Shown here piece after piece: positions 33,001-47,000 of a stretch of 64,000 nucleotides of DNA. Where the stretch lies: NCBI GenBank assembly GCA_018873225.1, contig JAEILZ010000003.1:3782001-3846000 (forward strand). Direction: 5' to 3'. The position numbers were made by a program, and so were the translations under genes. A model generated the notes under the pieces. That model was not told the DNA's origin and did no database searches. It saw nothing but the letters and a program-made list of their open reading frames with translations. How positions within the stretch are numbered: the stretch's first letter is position 1; the number at the start of each line of letters is the position of its first letter. The DNA comes from [Phialemoniopsis] sp. UDSM-2020. Its lineage: Eukaryota > Ascomycota > Sordariomycetes > Thyridiales > Thyridiaceae.

Positions 33001-36000
33001 ATTCTTCGCTGATGCGCGCAGGATGCGTCGGAAACATTTACTGTGTCGAATGTAAGTTCTCTTGTTGACTGAGCTCCCTCTCCTTCCTTTCTTCGCTAGG
33101 ATTTCACAGTCTTACCGAAAAGCGCTATTCATGTTGTAAACGTAAATGCGCGATAGTTGCCGCGACAGCTCCGTTGGAGTCAGAAGCTCAAGCCGCTGCA
33201 GGAGCTCATCCTGTGGTTCATGCTGGCCATTGTAGCATGTGGCATCAATCAGAAGCCCAAAGGGCCGATGCCACAGCCGACTGGCAATCTGGTTTTGAGG
33301 TGAGAAGTGTGTTTAGCAGACTAGCTAGGGAGGGCTGCGCTCGACAAGTGCCTGCTTACCTTGAGATAGCAGTATATAAGTGTGTCGTAGTCGATGGTTT
33401 CAGCATCTATATTTCGGAGTATCACACAAATAATGGATAAACCATCCTGGAATGGGTGGTTCATTGTCAGTCATCAAGCCAAGCCTCGGATCCCCCGCTA
33501 CACGTCTGCCTACCTTGCTCTCGCCGCCGTCGTAGACCGCGCGGGCTGTGACAAACGACTCGGTGCTACGGAATGCGTTGCGCAGCATGAAGTTTTGGAA
33601 ACGCGAGTAAGAAGGCGGGCTGTTGGCGGATATTTGTGGTCGATTCCACGTCACTGCCAGAGGCGGTGGGCCTAGATTGGTTATAAGATTCCTCAGGGGC
33701 TCGAGAACCGGCGACTTCCCACGAGTAAGTTCGTTGGGTGATCGGACAAGGCCCCGTCGCTCTTGGGCGGCAAGGCGCTGTCGCACAGGATCCCAGTGAT
33801 CATACAGGAATCTGTGGAGAGCAACACACGACCCAAAGTCAAAAGACTCCGCCCCTTCAGCCAAGTCGACGGACTCTGGGGCCACCTGTAGACAGTCAGC
33901 AGTTTGTCACCTAATGTGCGGCGGTGGGCCTAAGAGGAAGAGCATACCGAGATTTCGCGCAGAAAGGTTGTAACTCGATAGATGTTCTGAGTTAGGAAGT
34001 CGTTCAGAGGGAACATGTACGGCTCTTTGGCCCCAAAAAGGACATTATTTGCCAGATTCTGGATGACTTTGGCAATCAAAAGCAGACCCCGCCTCATCTC
34101 CTTGGTCGGCGGCGAGCTGACCAGGCCCTCAACCTCGGGAGCTACGATAGCAGGGCAGAAGAACCGTAGAAAGATAAAGGCACCGACAGCGGTGTATTTT
34201 GCCTCTTGGAAACGTGGCATGACAGCAGCAGAGATCTGTCGGCCGGATGTCAGTGGGTATTGCACAGGGTTGGGGGACTTTTACTGACAATGCTGCAAAT
34301 CTTTCGAAATTGCACGGGGATGCTGGCGGAGGACGCGCATATGTCATCAATGAAGACCTTCGCGACAATACGGAGTTGGAGTGCATTCTTCTGGAGCTCC
34401 TCCGTGGAGGACACCCGCGTTGGGTCGAGTTCGAGGTCCAGATCATTCGCTGTCATCATCAATCTCTCGACTACTTTCTGTAAGGTGGCTCTCAAATATG
34501 TCGCGCCTTTCCACTTGGCGTACACGGAAAGCATTTTTGTCGCGACACATGTCCGCCGGAGAAGCTCCGCTTCGTTTTCTGTTCGACGGAGGGCAAGAGT
34601 CAGCAACCTCGGATTTGACGTGCTGAGCACTTTTGAGTCGCGAGCGCCGCGGCAGCGCCACCTATACGGTGAAATAGCCGGGCCAACACTTACCAGTATC
34701 TTCAACTTCTTGCTTGATCAAGGCCTCAAGGAGCACGAAGCTGAGACCTCGAGTCTCAAAGATGTTGAGCAAGGAAATCGTGAGCTCGTCGACCTCCGAG
34801 CTTGGGCAGATGGCGCTCATAGCGGTCGCTAAAGTAGTGTCGTTCGTGAGGAGCTACGGATTTGGTATCAGCGAGGTATACACTTGTGATAACGGAGGAT
34901 GGTTTGACGAACATCGATCAACTCGTCATACTTTTCGTTGACTGCTGTATCAGACAGGTTGTTGAACTCGGTACCTTGAATGAGAATGTTGTAGAGGACT
35001 TTTACAAATGCTGTCCTGATCTCGGGATTCTCATGGTAGCCAATGCTCAACGAATGTTTCAAACCGACGTCTATGTTAGCACTGAGTAGATTAGACAGCA
35101 CTGTGATGGCGAGATCCGACATGGAGCTTGACTCGTCCCGGCTGGATATGATACCGGCATGATCGGCTCGGGTGGCCTCGGAGGTCTCCAGATTCAAGAG
35201 GGACAGGAAGCGGTTGAAGTAGGTGTGAAACATTTGCGACTTGAGTTCACTGGCACCGGCATCCGACTGTCCGTCTCCCGGCTGCAGAGGTAGGCGGTAG
35301 GTCAATTCGGCGAGTGACTTGAGGCATGCCTTGTCTAGGTCGCGCTGCATCCGCGCTGCCTCGTCCAGGCGCACTGGGCCATTGGTAGAGTTGTCGACGC
35401 GGGGTGAACGTGGGCGGGCAATCCAGCTAAATATGTATTCGAGCAGCTGGTTGCGAATACGCACATCATCTCGCAAATTGAGATGCTCTTTGCGTTTCGT
35501 GACGGCCTCGGATAGCTGGCATATGCGAATCTTGACCTTCAGGCTGCTGGGCGTATCAGGGACGCCGTCAAGAAACTTGGCAAAGTTGAGAGTGAGCGAG
35601 CCGAGGTGCACCGATGACGCAGCACCCAAATCCGAGGGAGTGTCCAGCTTTTCTATGAGGGCACGCAGCAATGATGCGGACTGCTCTGCGAAGATGATCT
35701 CGCTATCTTGCTCTTTGGCAGATTGTTCGAGAGCCCCGGTGAACAGCACATCGAGCTCCGACTCGAGAGCCTTGAACAAGGGCTGGTATAGACTGGAGGA
35801 AATCTCACTCGATAGAACCTCTCTCATGGTCTCCCGAACCCGCACATTGCTGCATGCGAGCAGTTGAACGCTGAGCCTCAAGTACCTGCCGAGGAGAGGC
35901 TCTTCGTGATTTTCGGAAGAGAGCCTATCGATCCACCTCAAACCGCTGATGGCAGGCTCGTCGAGCATCGAACCCTGATCCGCCGTACAGGTGCCGCCTA

Positions 36001-38748
36001 GTGATGCCAAGAAGCCAGAGTAATTCCTCCACTGCACCACAGTCTTCTCCGAGACGGACTCGGGAGCAATGGTCGAGACGTCCTTCGAGAGGTGAAGCCA
36101 CTTCTCAAAGGCTGCCTCCCAGGCATTGAGAATCCCGCCGCTGGGATACTGCATGCGCCGTAGAAGACTATTGATCCGCCGCTGGAATGCGACCAGGCCC
36201 GTGAAACGGAATCCGGGGGAGGCAATCTCCTGAAAGGTTTCGCCATTGCGCATCAGAGTTGAAGACGATTTGGCACCACCCGAGGCCGTGTCTATGATTC
36301 TGCATTCTTCCAAGAAAAGAGATATGCATGAGGTGACAAGCTGGCAAGTCTCAATGCTCGCTGAGCAAAGCGATACGAGAAAGAGCGTTTCGAGTTTTGA
36401 TGATGCTGCTGTCCGATCGGGCACCTCTTCCGAAAGTTGCGATAATCCCTGCTCGAGCCTTCATTAGGGAACCGTCTGCTATGACAGTGATACGATGGGA
36501 TGAAGCTTACACGGACAGAGGAGAGAATGAGGACCCTTGCTTCAAGGTAGGCGTGAATAGCTTTCAGGCTAGCCCCTAATGAACCTTGGAGACCAGCTCT
36601 ATCACACATGCTCATTAGGACGAGGGACCTGTTTTTATCTCCGCGTCAGCGTGCATACCTCTTGAGATAAAAGGGGGAAGGGGGCCATACGTTAGCCTCC
36701 AAAAGTCGGTCTTGAATCGCTGAGATCGGAGGCGCGTGGATTCTTTTATGGATTTGGAGATGACGTCGTCGGCAAAGAGGCGCTTCGCAACGCCTACGGC
36801 AAGTTGCCTCACCGCTCCGTCGGAAGCAATGATGCAGGAAACGAATGACTCGAAATTCTCCTCAAAGAACCGGTCACGCTCCTCAAGGCTCTCGGGTGGA
36901 CCCAAAAACAACGTCCTGGGTGAAGCATCGAGGAAATCGAGAATGTTGCAAATCATGACGTTGGGTGAGATGGAGTCGGAGCTTTTACGTTGTGAAGCAG
37001 CTTCGTTGGTGTACATATCCACAAAGAAAGCAGATGTTGCCTGTCACGGCAGTCAAGAGTATTAGTCGATGGGCACTACTGAAAGCGTGCGCCTTATGGG
37101 AAGTGATGGCCTACCTTGAGCTGGCCCTGCACGAAGGCCGAGGCCGTGACAAAGAGTGGCTGGTACTGCTGCGGGCTCTCCAGTCTCGCGAAATGAGAGC
37201 ACGCCTGGATGACTGCGATCTTGAAGGCCTGAGGAGCGGATGGAGCGAGGCAGCTCTGGGCGAGGGAGCTGACACACACTTCGAAATTAAGGTGAGCCAG
37301 ACTGACGAACGCTGCGGTCAGGATGTCCTGCTCGAAGAGCGAGCCATCAGAGCCCGCGGGGTATCGGCGGAATACAGCCTCTCTGACCTCGTCCTGTACA
37401 TCCATGGCGTAGCTCACGAGGGAAGAATCGCTGTCGACGTCGAAATGGCGAGCCGCGCGAAGCAGTGAGACAAGACAGTACGCAGCATGATCGTTCTTAT
37501 TCCGCATCGCTTTCCTTAGACTGTCGAGGAAGGCGACCTTCTTGGACATGCTGCTGCTTCTGGCCTCTCGCAGGTCACTCGCCACTTCGAAGACGTCTGG
37601 AAGTAACAAGAGGAGGCTTAGCTGCAGCGGGTACAGCAGAACCCGTCTCCTCCCATTGTCCGTTACGGTTTGCGACATGTCAAAGAGGGTATCGGGGCCA
37701 GTATCGACTCTCTTCTGCATTGTATGAAGCTCCACAAACTCGTTGGGGTAGCGGTCGACCCATCGAGTGATGAGAAGCGGTGTTACGACAGCAATGGTGT
37801 TTTGAAACGTCCTACGAAAGTGCAGAAAACTGGAACAGAGTTCTTGGATGACCAGTCCCAGCTTTTGTCTGTCCACCCAGAAGAAGGAGATGAGCCGCAT
37901 GATGATGAGTGCCAACCGCTCCTCTTCCGTGGCAGTCGCCTGCACCGTCACCACAGGCCCCTGCGAGACTGTCGTCGCGCGTACGGCATAGACAGTGGCT
38001 CTGAAATAATCAAAGGCTGACGGCCAGCTCGAAGCCGTCAGATATTCGACTATGGTCTTGACGTTTGACTCTATCTCCTGGCTATGGGCCTCGAGGATGG
38101 TGTAGGTGTCTAGTCCTTCATCGGACATCCTGGACAGCGGCGTCTGTGGTGTCTCACGGGCAGACTGCGCGGTCTCGGGGCGGCGTGGGGTGCAGTCGTC
38201 CAGGATGGTTCGAGCTGGCAGGGTATAGTTGTCGGATACGGGGACAAGGAACAGTCTCACCGACTGAAATATCCTTTTGACGAGATCATCATCCAGAGCC
38301 CGGGGTAGCGGTAGCTGGGCTCTCTGGGCGCTAGTCAAGGGTGGGCTGTCCGAACGAGCAGACTGCACAGTGACGGCGTTCCAATGGCTCTCACAACAGT
38401 CGGCTACCAGAGCCAGGATGTATAACTCGGAGAGGAGGATGTGGGAGGGATGTCCGCCGACATTCTTGTAGGGTTTGGCAAGATCGGCGAGGAGAGACAG
38501 AAGGGCGTCGAGGACGGCAGCAACAGAGGTGGCGCTGACCTTGACGATGGTGGAGCGTGTGATGGCTACGATCTCATCCTGGTCAAGGTCCTCACTTTGC
38601 GTGCCGGTGCGGTGCGGTAACTAGATTATCGAGACGGCGAGGTCAGCAGGTTGTTGCCAGAAACGAGGGCAAGAGAACAAGCGGCGCAAGTTACCCTGGT
38701 GCTCAGCCTCTCCACGAGACAGGCGACGAGACCGGCATCGCCATTCAT
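30024..38748 (-). CDS. IRA1: Neurofibromin/IRA-type Ras GTPase-activating protein
   Basis: Predicted 2,572 residues. My 15-exon model (high to low): 38,748-38,695; 38,620-37,115; 37,040-36,691; 36,628-36,511; 36,448-34,913; 34,853-34,694; 34,578-34,289; 34,235-33,948; 33,885-33,514; 33,446-33,360; 33,288-33,116; 33,040-32,364; 32,289-30,450; 30,364-30,112; 30,038-30,024. All junctions keep frame. The RasGAP domain contains the arginine-finger segment ELLRRTCVATKML (Arg1249 or Arg1250) and the FLR signature GAFIFLRFFCPAIVAPE (Arg1362). It is followed by a Sec14-like segment (about 1560-1645, DGLSIICVILRNIDAETIDY) and a PH-like region, the neurofibromin arrangement. The large flanks are helical-repeat-like. 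Family role: it stimulates GTP hydrolysis by Ras and so limits cAMP/PKA signalling at membranes. The last exon (five codons including the stop) is the weakest part; reading through would end a few residues later at 30,097. Confidence 0.9.
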
Positions 38749-39833
38749 TTTGATCAGTCCAACCGAGAATGTGCTGCACAGGTTATCATGACGACTTGTG
38801 GGTTTAGGACTGGTCAGAGATACATGAGGTACAGCCGGTATCGCAGTCCTAAGCTTGTGGCTTTCGAGGCAAGGATGTTAGGGCAGCTTTCCTTCCCCCT
38901 TTCGTAGAGCAATGCGCAATGTTGAGCGGTGCGCGCGCGACTGAGACGGCCACAGAGAGAGAAGTAGGAAGTGGGGGAATAGGGGTGAAGCGAGATATGA
39001 GGATAGGTCTGCAGACCAGGGAGGTTGACACCGCACAAGAAAACGTGGACCAGGTAGGGATTGCTGTTAGCAAGCCGACATTCGCACTCGTTGGAAGAAT
39101 CACCGTGGTCGAGATACACAGATACAGACACACACACACACCTCCTTTCACACCAGAGAGGGGCCGGGTGGATGTGGTATATAGGTACTTGGTAAGGCAG
39201 GACGAACAGGTGCTATCGGGCGAAGAGTACCGACAGCGATGAATATGCTGGGAATTGGGACAGACGCGAGCGGCGCAAAAGGTAGGGGGGAATGAAGGAT
39301 ATAAACCAAGCTCGACTGGTCGAACTGTGAGGTCGCAGGCAATATTGCGAGCTTGCCAGACGGTTTGTCGCACAATGTAGTTAATGTGGGTGCGGAAATA
39401 AATGAGGAGCATGCTTGGTGGTGGTGTCTTGGTTGTGGGTGGGTGTACTCGAGTTAGGTACCTTACCTCGTTGGCGTAGGGGTGTGTGGACCTCTTTTCT
39501 TCAGTACTTTAGGTACTGCCTGCTCCCAGTACCGTTCTGCGACCCCGCGGCGCCGTTGCAACGGCGGGGAGCCGTTAGCAAGGGTGGCCCGTGCTAATCC
39601 AACGCAAAGTACCGACCACATCAAATTGCCCGATCTATCGATTGCTCCACGAACCACACACGGAGAATCACGAATGAAGAATCACAATGAACCAAGCTGC
39701 TATTTCCCTTCTTCCTGTTAGAACGCCGTACTATGCATAACGTACATGACTCCTGAGTCCTTGTAATCACACTCCGAGGCACTCAACAATCACGGCCTCT
39801 TGACAAATACAGCGCGCGCACATCGTCAACTTA
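38749..39833. other. Intergenic region between RasGAP start and RAT1 stop
   Basis: About 1.1 kb, promoter of the RasGAP gene and terminator of RAT1, both on the minus strand. No gene is visible. A (CA)n run lies at 39,128-39,143. Confidence 0.5.
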
Positions 39834-42800
39834 TCAATATCCCCGGTTGCCCCGATAATTGCGATCGCGTTGATCATAAGATCGCGAACCACGATTGTCG
39901 TAGTTTGACGGTCCTCGAGAACCATAACCTTGTTGATGGCCACCGTGCTGATGACTACCGTGATAAGGTGGAGGAGGTGCATACGCATTGGCGTATCCTT
40001 GATTCCAACCCTGGCTCGAGCCGTACCCGTTGCCGCCTCCTGACACATGCGCTGGTGGCGGTGGCGGCGGGGGATGGCCCATTCCGAACCCGGGATAGCC
40101 AGGCGGAGGAGGGGCCCATCCCGTGCCGGGCGGCGGCGGCGGCGGATGTCCGTTATACTGATCACGAGAGTTGTAGTTGTCTCTCCCGTTATACGAAGGT
40201 TGATCATGCCGGTGGGATCGAGAATGCGAACCGTTGTGTCCGTAGTTGTTAGCGTCGTTGCGCCCGCCTCCGTGATAACCGCCTCGATTGTTGAAGGGAG
40301 CGCCGCCATAACTGCGCCCAGATCGGGAGACCTTGCTCCTCAGCTGCTCTTTGTCATTGCGATCAAGCATAATATCAGGCATTTTCACTCCTCGCAAGAG
40401 CATGGACTTATGGCCGTGAGACTGTGTAGGAATCTCGTAGTTGACACTGGGATCGTTAGCATCAAAGCATCAAAGAGGCAATTGGGAAACCAGCCACACG
40501 GTCTCGAGGGAGAAGAGAAGGGGGTCAGGGGGTTCCTTACCTCAAAGAACGGTCGTACTCGATGTCGGGCATCGCACTGCGCTCCAAGGGGTAGACCAGA
40601 GAGCCATGCGGAAGGTAATCGTCCACCTTTTCAACTTTGCCTGCGAGCCCGTCACTCGTCCTCGGGTTGAGCTTGAAGTTCGGTGCTCCCTGACGTTTGG
40701 AGTAAAAGTTGGTCGTGATCTCGTCGTACAGACCTGGGTGTGCATCGGACAACATCAACACAACCTTCCCAACGCCATTTCGAGCTTGATCGCCAGGGCT
40801 GAGGAGCGGATACTTTTTCTCCACAGCCTCGAGAAGGCGAGCCATGTCAATGAAGGGTAGCAGTGCCACTCCTTGCCAGGCCATCTTCTTTCCGTTAAGG
40901 TCAACTTCAAAATCCTCGGGGTAAAAGTCGATGATGTCGCTGTCCTCATTCAGCATCAGGTCGTGGAAGACCTCGGGCAGCGCGTGGCGTGACGCCGCGG
41001 GAAGAACGCTCATGAGCTGCTCAAATGGCTTCGAGATGCGTCCCTTCTCGAAGGACAACTTCATCTTGTTCAAGTCCACAAAGTCGGCAGCAAACGGCGC
41101 ATAGTGATAGGGGTAATACCAGTCCCATGAAGGGCAACCCTGGAAATAGTAGAGGAGAACCCAGGCCAGGCCTTCGACATAGTGGCGAGCCACCTTGTGA
41201 CGAAACTCAATGTCCTTTGGGTCGACATGGAATTTCTGCTGGTAGTATCGGTCGCCATAACCTTCTTCCCAGAGCCTCACAGTGTCGACAGGACCATCCG
41301 CAGCGCCAGTGCTGGGAGTTCCTGGAGTTGCCACTCCAGGCGTGCTGGAAGCATCGTCCTCATTTGACTCCAGAGTAGCCTTGCGCTTTCCCAACACAGA
41401 GGGTGGCGTTGCTTGGGCATCACTCGCAACATTCGCGGACGTGTCGGAAGGTTTGTTCGAAGAATCCGTTGCAGGCGAGGCCGTTTGGGGCAACTGGCCC
41501 TGCATCCTACTCTTCAGAACGCTAGCAGCGCTCTTATTTGCCAAATTGGCCTGCTGCACGGAGCCACGATTCACCACCATGTCGTGAGTCATATTCCGGG
41601 GAAGATCGGCGGGGATATCGGCTATGGCGCGCAGACTGATGGAATCGGAGTTGTTGACGTGAGCCTGGTCCCTGTTCTTGCTTGTAGCCAACTTCGTATC
41701 TTGATAGTGCCCACGCCCATTGTTCTGCTCTTGAAGCTTCCGTCGCTTCGAGTTCTCCTCCCGCCGGTCCTCCTGTTGCTTTCTCCGCCTGAAGATGGCG
41801 TCCTCCTGCTTTGCCAGGCCGGACATGATGACCTGGGCCCTGTCCAAGTCGATGTGGCCGTCCTTGGTGACATAACCACCCATGTAAGGGAGGTTCTCTT
41901 TCCAGATTGAAGTGAGCGTATTGATACCATTTTCTCTGATTTCGAGGGCTGGGAGATGCGGCAGAAAGTCGTTTCCCACGAAGCAGCACAAGAACACCCA
42001 ATCATCGATCGCTCGCTCCAGGTCCCAGCGGAAAGGAAGGCCAGGAACGTCCAGTTCGACAGCAAGATACTCGCGTAGCACAGAGACGTGGAGCCAGATG
42101 AATGGTTTCAAGGGATGGGCCTTGTCCTTCTCGTCGAACTCGCCATCTTTTTCCTTGGCCTCGCCCCGACATGCCTTTGCCTCATGGCCCTTTTGCCCGC
42201 AAAGTTTGCACACCCTTGCCTTGCTCTCTTGGAAGAAGACATCCTCGCGGAGAACCCTGAAATGTGGTTCGTGAGTAGCCAAACTGAGCATGATCAGATC
42301 GGCATCTAAACCGTAGATAACGTGCCGGGTGTTGGGGTCGTGATCAGGCGAAGACCTCTGCGATCGCACAAAGTCCATGATCTTATGCTCACCTTCGCCC
42401 GGCACGGTCGCATCGGAGATAATGATCTTGAGGCTGGCCCAGGCGGGATCCGTATTGAGCTTGTAGGCGCACCAATATCGGAGGCTGGCCGCCAGAATAT
42501 CCATAAAGGGCGTTCCTGGGGTGATCGAGTTGGAATCAAAGGCCTTTTTTGTCACGGTCTCGAGCGATTCCTCAGCGAGAACACCACCGTTCTGTTGCTT
42601 GAGCAACTTGAGAAGTTCTTGCTTGTCTTCTTCCTTTTGTTTCGCCTCCTGCGCGGTTCGAAAACGTCTGGACCTCTGTTGGTTCATCTTGGCGCGGGGA
42701 GCGACTCCATCGACAGCAATCATCAGAACCTTCCTGGGCCGTACCATGCTCACGACGCGATCAGTATACCTGAACACCTCCATCATCATCTCCTCTTCGT

Positions 42801-43020
42801 CTTTGGGTGGCGGACGATCTTCGGGGTGCGAGCAGGGATGGACAATGCCATTCATATCGAGATAGAGATTGTCGAACTCTTCTCCGTTAGGATTGGAACC
42901 CGTATAATCGACAGGAATGACTGTTCCATCATCCATGGTGATGGGTTGCTCCTCGATGACCGAAGATATGATCTTCGGGTACTTGCTGGAGAGCCATCGA
43001 AAGGCCGCTGGAATACCCAT
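39834..43020 (-). CDS. rat1: 5'-3' exoribonuclease 2 (RAT1/Dhp1/XRN2)
   Basis: Predicted 1,030 residues from two exons (43,020-40,541 and 40,446-39,834). The 94-nt intron has donor GTAAGG, branch GCTAAC and acceptor CCCAG. The protein begins MGIPAAFRWLSSKYPKI and has the XRN N-terminal nuclease domain (to about 255) with YLDMNGIVHPC and GVAPRAKMNQQRSRRFR, a CCHC knuckle CKLCGQKGHEAKAC (Cys271, Cys274, His279, Cys284) typical of the nuclear enzyme, conserved VGNDFLPHLP, and a long XRN helical C-terminal half. The tail after about residue 890 is Gly/Pro/Tyr/Arg-rich with a poly-Pro run and RGxRG-like segments, probably disordered. Family role: processive 5'-to-3' decay in the nucleus, rRNA and snoRNA trimming and torpedo termination of RNA polymerase II. 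The zinc knuckle argues against the cytoplasmic paralogue XRN1. Confidence 0.96.
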
Positions 43021-44063
43021 CGCGACCGATGCGCAAAGGCCAGAAAGACACGGGAGAGCCTTCGAAAAGGCGGTCGCTCACTGTAGAAAGGGAACCCTCA
43101 AGGCCGACTGCAGGTTGGAGCGAGTACGGAGGATTCTTTTGCTGATGCAGGCACAAGTACAGCGACTGGCTGGTCAGTCAGAAAGATTGGGATCGCAGTT
43201 TGCGGAGTAGATTAGGCAAGTGCGCAAGCAAGCGCAGGTGGTTGATCGACGGCCTTTCGAAGGGGTGCAAGATCGGGAAAAGAATCCCGGACTGCACTGT
43301 GGGCGTCGCGACAAAGTTAATGAGGGAGGGTTGTGAGAAAACCTTTGACGGCGGATGTGAAGATGAAGTGAAGAGGTAGGTTGTTTCTGGAGAGGCTGAC
43401 TTTTCGGCGCTGCCTCCAGTTGCACCTGGCCAAAGCCTTGCATTGATGATTGAGGGGGGAGGCTAAGATAAGCGATAAGCAGTGTTCGAGCTCGATGTTG
43501 ACTACACGTACCTAGGTATCTCGGTACTTTCAGCTTCCCTACGGCGCCTCAGCTATGCTAAGTACCTTTGCTTGCGAACACTACATGCCATGCACATGTA
43601 GCATTGAGGTCCCTGGCACGCCTGGGCAGTGATCTGTCCCTTGGCAATTTTTATTTTTATTTTTTGGGCCTGCTACCAAGGTGCTTAGGGGGTTTATTGG
43701 AACACTGGAGCAAAGCTACCCCATACTTAGGCACCTTAAGGAGCATGCACTGGAGACCAACACTTGTGAGAGGCGCTGTCGTGGTCCCTGAAGCACCGCC
43801 AACTTGGTAGAACACAGCCCTCACTCGGTTTTTGAGACTTCCAAAGTTGATATCGACTTGGCCGTCCTCGTCTTCTGGAAACTTGTCTGCCATTGAGCCT
43901 GCATAATGGAAACACCACTTCTTTGACCCTTCTTCTCTTCCTTACCGCCTCGTCTGTTTCCAGAAGACGAGATTCCGAAGGGCCCATCGAAAGACAGACC
44001 TGACCCCAAGCTCGCTCGACCGCGTTCAATGGCCTCACGTCGCCGGCCAAGCCTACCTCAGTC
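43021..44063. promoter_or_regulatory. Divergent promoter region between RAT1 and USO1
   Basis: About 1.0 kb between outward-facing genes. No gene is seen. It includes a T-rich tract at 43,646-43,666 and pyrimidine-rich sequence close to the USO1 start. Confidence 0.5.
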
Positions 44064-47000
44064 ATGTTCTCCATTGCCTCTGCACCGGCCAAGCAGTCGG
44101 TGAGCGAGACTATCTCGGTTTTGAGCGGGCGTCTCACCGCTACCTTACTTGAGGACCGTCGAGCCGCCATTCTCGGGCTCCGCAGTTTTGCCAAAGAGTA
44201 CCCGGCATCCGTGGCATCCGGAGCTCTACGGAGCCTAATTGGCAGCCTCAGCAAAGATGGAGAGGACGTCGATACTGTCAAGGTGGTGTTAGAGACCTTG
44301 CTTATGCTTTTGAATCCAAACGAGGACAGTCCAGAAGCTTCAGAAGACATTGCCCTTTGGCTCGCCGACGAGTTCACGCAGAGGCAGGAAAACATCACCC
44401 TACTGCTTGACCTGCTCGAAACAAATGACTTCTACTCACGACTCTACTCGCTGCAGTTGCTCACAGCTATCCTCGATGCGCGGACCGAGAGGACCGAAGA
44501 GTGCGTCTTTACCGCCCCGCTAGGCATATCTCGCCTCGTTGCCATCCTCGACGACCGGAGGGAAGCGATACGAAACGAGGCCATCAACTTCCTCACCTCC
44601 CTAACTCCAACCTCGCTCGACATACAGAAGCTTGTCGCCTTCGAAAATGCCTTTGAGAGGACTTTCAAGATCATCGAGCTGGAAGGTTCACTGTCCCACG
44701 GGGGCCGTATTGTAGAAGACTGTTTGATCTTATTAGCCAATCTTTTGCAGCTCAATGCCTCCAATCAGTCCCTTTTCCGCGAGTCGGGTTGTATATCTTC
44801 TCTCTCGAAGCTACTGCAGAGCACGTACGAGCCAAATCAGGACGAAGATGAAGTCGCCGGCTGGGCCCAGGCCCAGCGCAATAGGAATATATACGCCCTC
44901 TTGGCTGTCTTGCGCCTGTTTCTTGTCACTGGCGGTCTGGGCACAGTCCAGAATCAGGACGCGTTCTGGCACCATGGATTGTTATATCATGCCCTGCAAT
45001 TGGCCTTCAGTCATGAGACCGAAACCCAGATCAAGGCACAGGTCAGCACTTGAATTGTCCAACCGTAGGGGTAGTACCCAGTCAGCTAACAAAAGTAGGC
45101 TCTTGCTGTGTGTGCCGACATCATTCGAGGAAATGCACGCCTGCAGGAGGGTTTCGCGCAGCTCCAGGTCCTCTCGCCCTTTCCTGAGCCCGCCAGTGAG
45201 AGCGCCGTGGGGGGCGAGAAGGCCAACGGCATCCCGAAAGTATATGTGATCGATGGACTGCTGGATATCACCCTGAGTGTGCATCTCGCACAAGCTTTTG
45301 ATGTCCGCATGGCTGCTTGTGACTGCCTAAAGGCATATTTCTACAGCCATGCGGAGGTACGCCTACACTTCTTGCGGCGAGCCATCGAAGGGCACAGCTC
45401 GGGCGCGGACGAGACGGCGAACGTCCTGACCACGCTGCTTCGGCCAACCGACGAGTCGGCCTCGAGCGATCCCTACCGTTACTGGTTTGCTTCCGTCATC
45501 ATGTTCCACCTGCTCTTCGAGGACTCGACCGCAAAACAAATGGTCATGGCGGTGACGGAGGGTGACGAAGACAGCGGCGAGGAGGTTGTCACCAGCATAC
45601 AAACAATTACCGCCCATCTCCTCGGCAGCCTCAACAAGGGCGATGATCACCGGCTCATCACCGGGTACCTCATGTTGCTCATTTGCTGGCTCTTCGAGGA
45701 CATGGATGCAGTGAACGACTTTCTGGGCGAAGGCAGTAACCTCCAGGGTCTGATTCAAGCAGTCTTGAAGAATACCAATAACGAAGTCATTGTGCAGGGT
45801 CTCTGTGCCGCCCTTCTCGGGGTCGTGTACGAATTCTCTACCAAGGATTCTCCGATCCCGAGGGCTACTCTGCAACCCATCCTTGTAGGCCGTATGGGCC
45901 GCGATCGATATATTGACAAGCTCAATCAGCTCAGAACGTTCCCGTTGCTAAGGGATTTCGAGGTTCTACCTCAGAAGTCTGACCCTTCAAGTGGCCAGAA
46001 GTGGCCCGACGTCTTCTTCGACGCCGTCTTTGTTGACTTTTTCAAGGACAGCTACTCCAGACTCATCAGAGCGGTGGACCGAGATCCCGGTATGGAGACA
46101 TCGGTAGTGAGTAATGGTGTGCAGCGGGGCATATCTCGAGAGCTAGTGGACTCCCTGCGAGCTCAGTTGGACGATAAAGAACGAACCGTCCAAGAGAACC
46201 AGGCCCAGATAACGTCCCTCGAGAAGCAGCTAGCTCAGGAAAAGGTCGAGCACAAGCGAGCAGAGGAAGCAGCAGCTGCGGACCTAGCTACAGCGCAAAA
46301 GTCTCTTGAGGAATCACAGCGCGCGAGGGAAGAGCAGCTGAGGTGCGTTCTGGGAAAGCCGCCAGCTCTATGTGCTCAGCTAAAATCGTACTGCAGGGAT
46401 CTTCGTCGAGAGCATCAAGCTGCGACCGAAAAGTTGGAAAGAAACGCCCAAGCCTCCCAGCAGAAGCACGAGGAAGAACTAAGGTTTGTTTGCCTGAAGG
46501 GGTGTCAACGATGCGAGACACGAGCTGATGAGAAGCTTCAGGACTACGCGCGAAGACCTTCAAAGGCAGTTGGAGCATGTTCGCCGGACTACCGAAATGG
46601 AAGCGCAGCGGCAGCAGCGACGCGCAGAGGCCGAGATGGCAGATGTGCGAGCAACAGCCAGCCGATTAGAGGTCGATATCATGAAGGTATTAGTTTTCTT
46701 TGTCCCGGCCCTGATATGGAGCCGTCAATACTCAGCAATGAACAGGCAAACAAGTCGAAAGTGCAGGAAATCCAGTCTATCACCGAATCTTACGAAGCGA
46801 AACTGTCAGAGGAACGCGCGGCCACAGCCAAGGCTGAAGCTGCACTCAAGGATCTGGAAGAACGAGCTCAGACGGCCGAGCGGAGAAGGCAGGAAATAGA
46901 GTCGGCGTTGGAGTCTGCAGAGCAGAAGTGCAGGGACGCCGAAAAACAAGCCAAGGCCACCAAGGACGAGGCACAAAAGGTGACAAACACAATCACCCCG

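Noticed and set aside
43568..43893. Short open frames on both strands between RAT1 and USO1
   Set aside because: They sit in the divergent promoter and share no recognisable motif.
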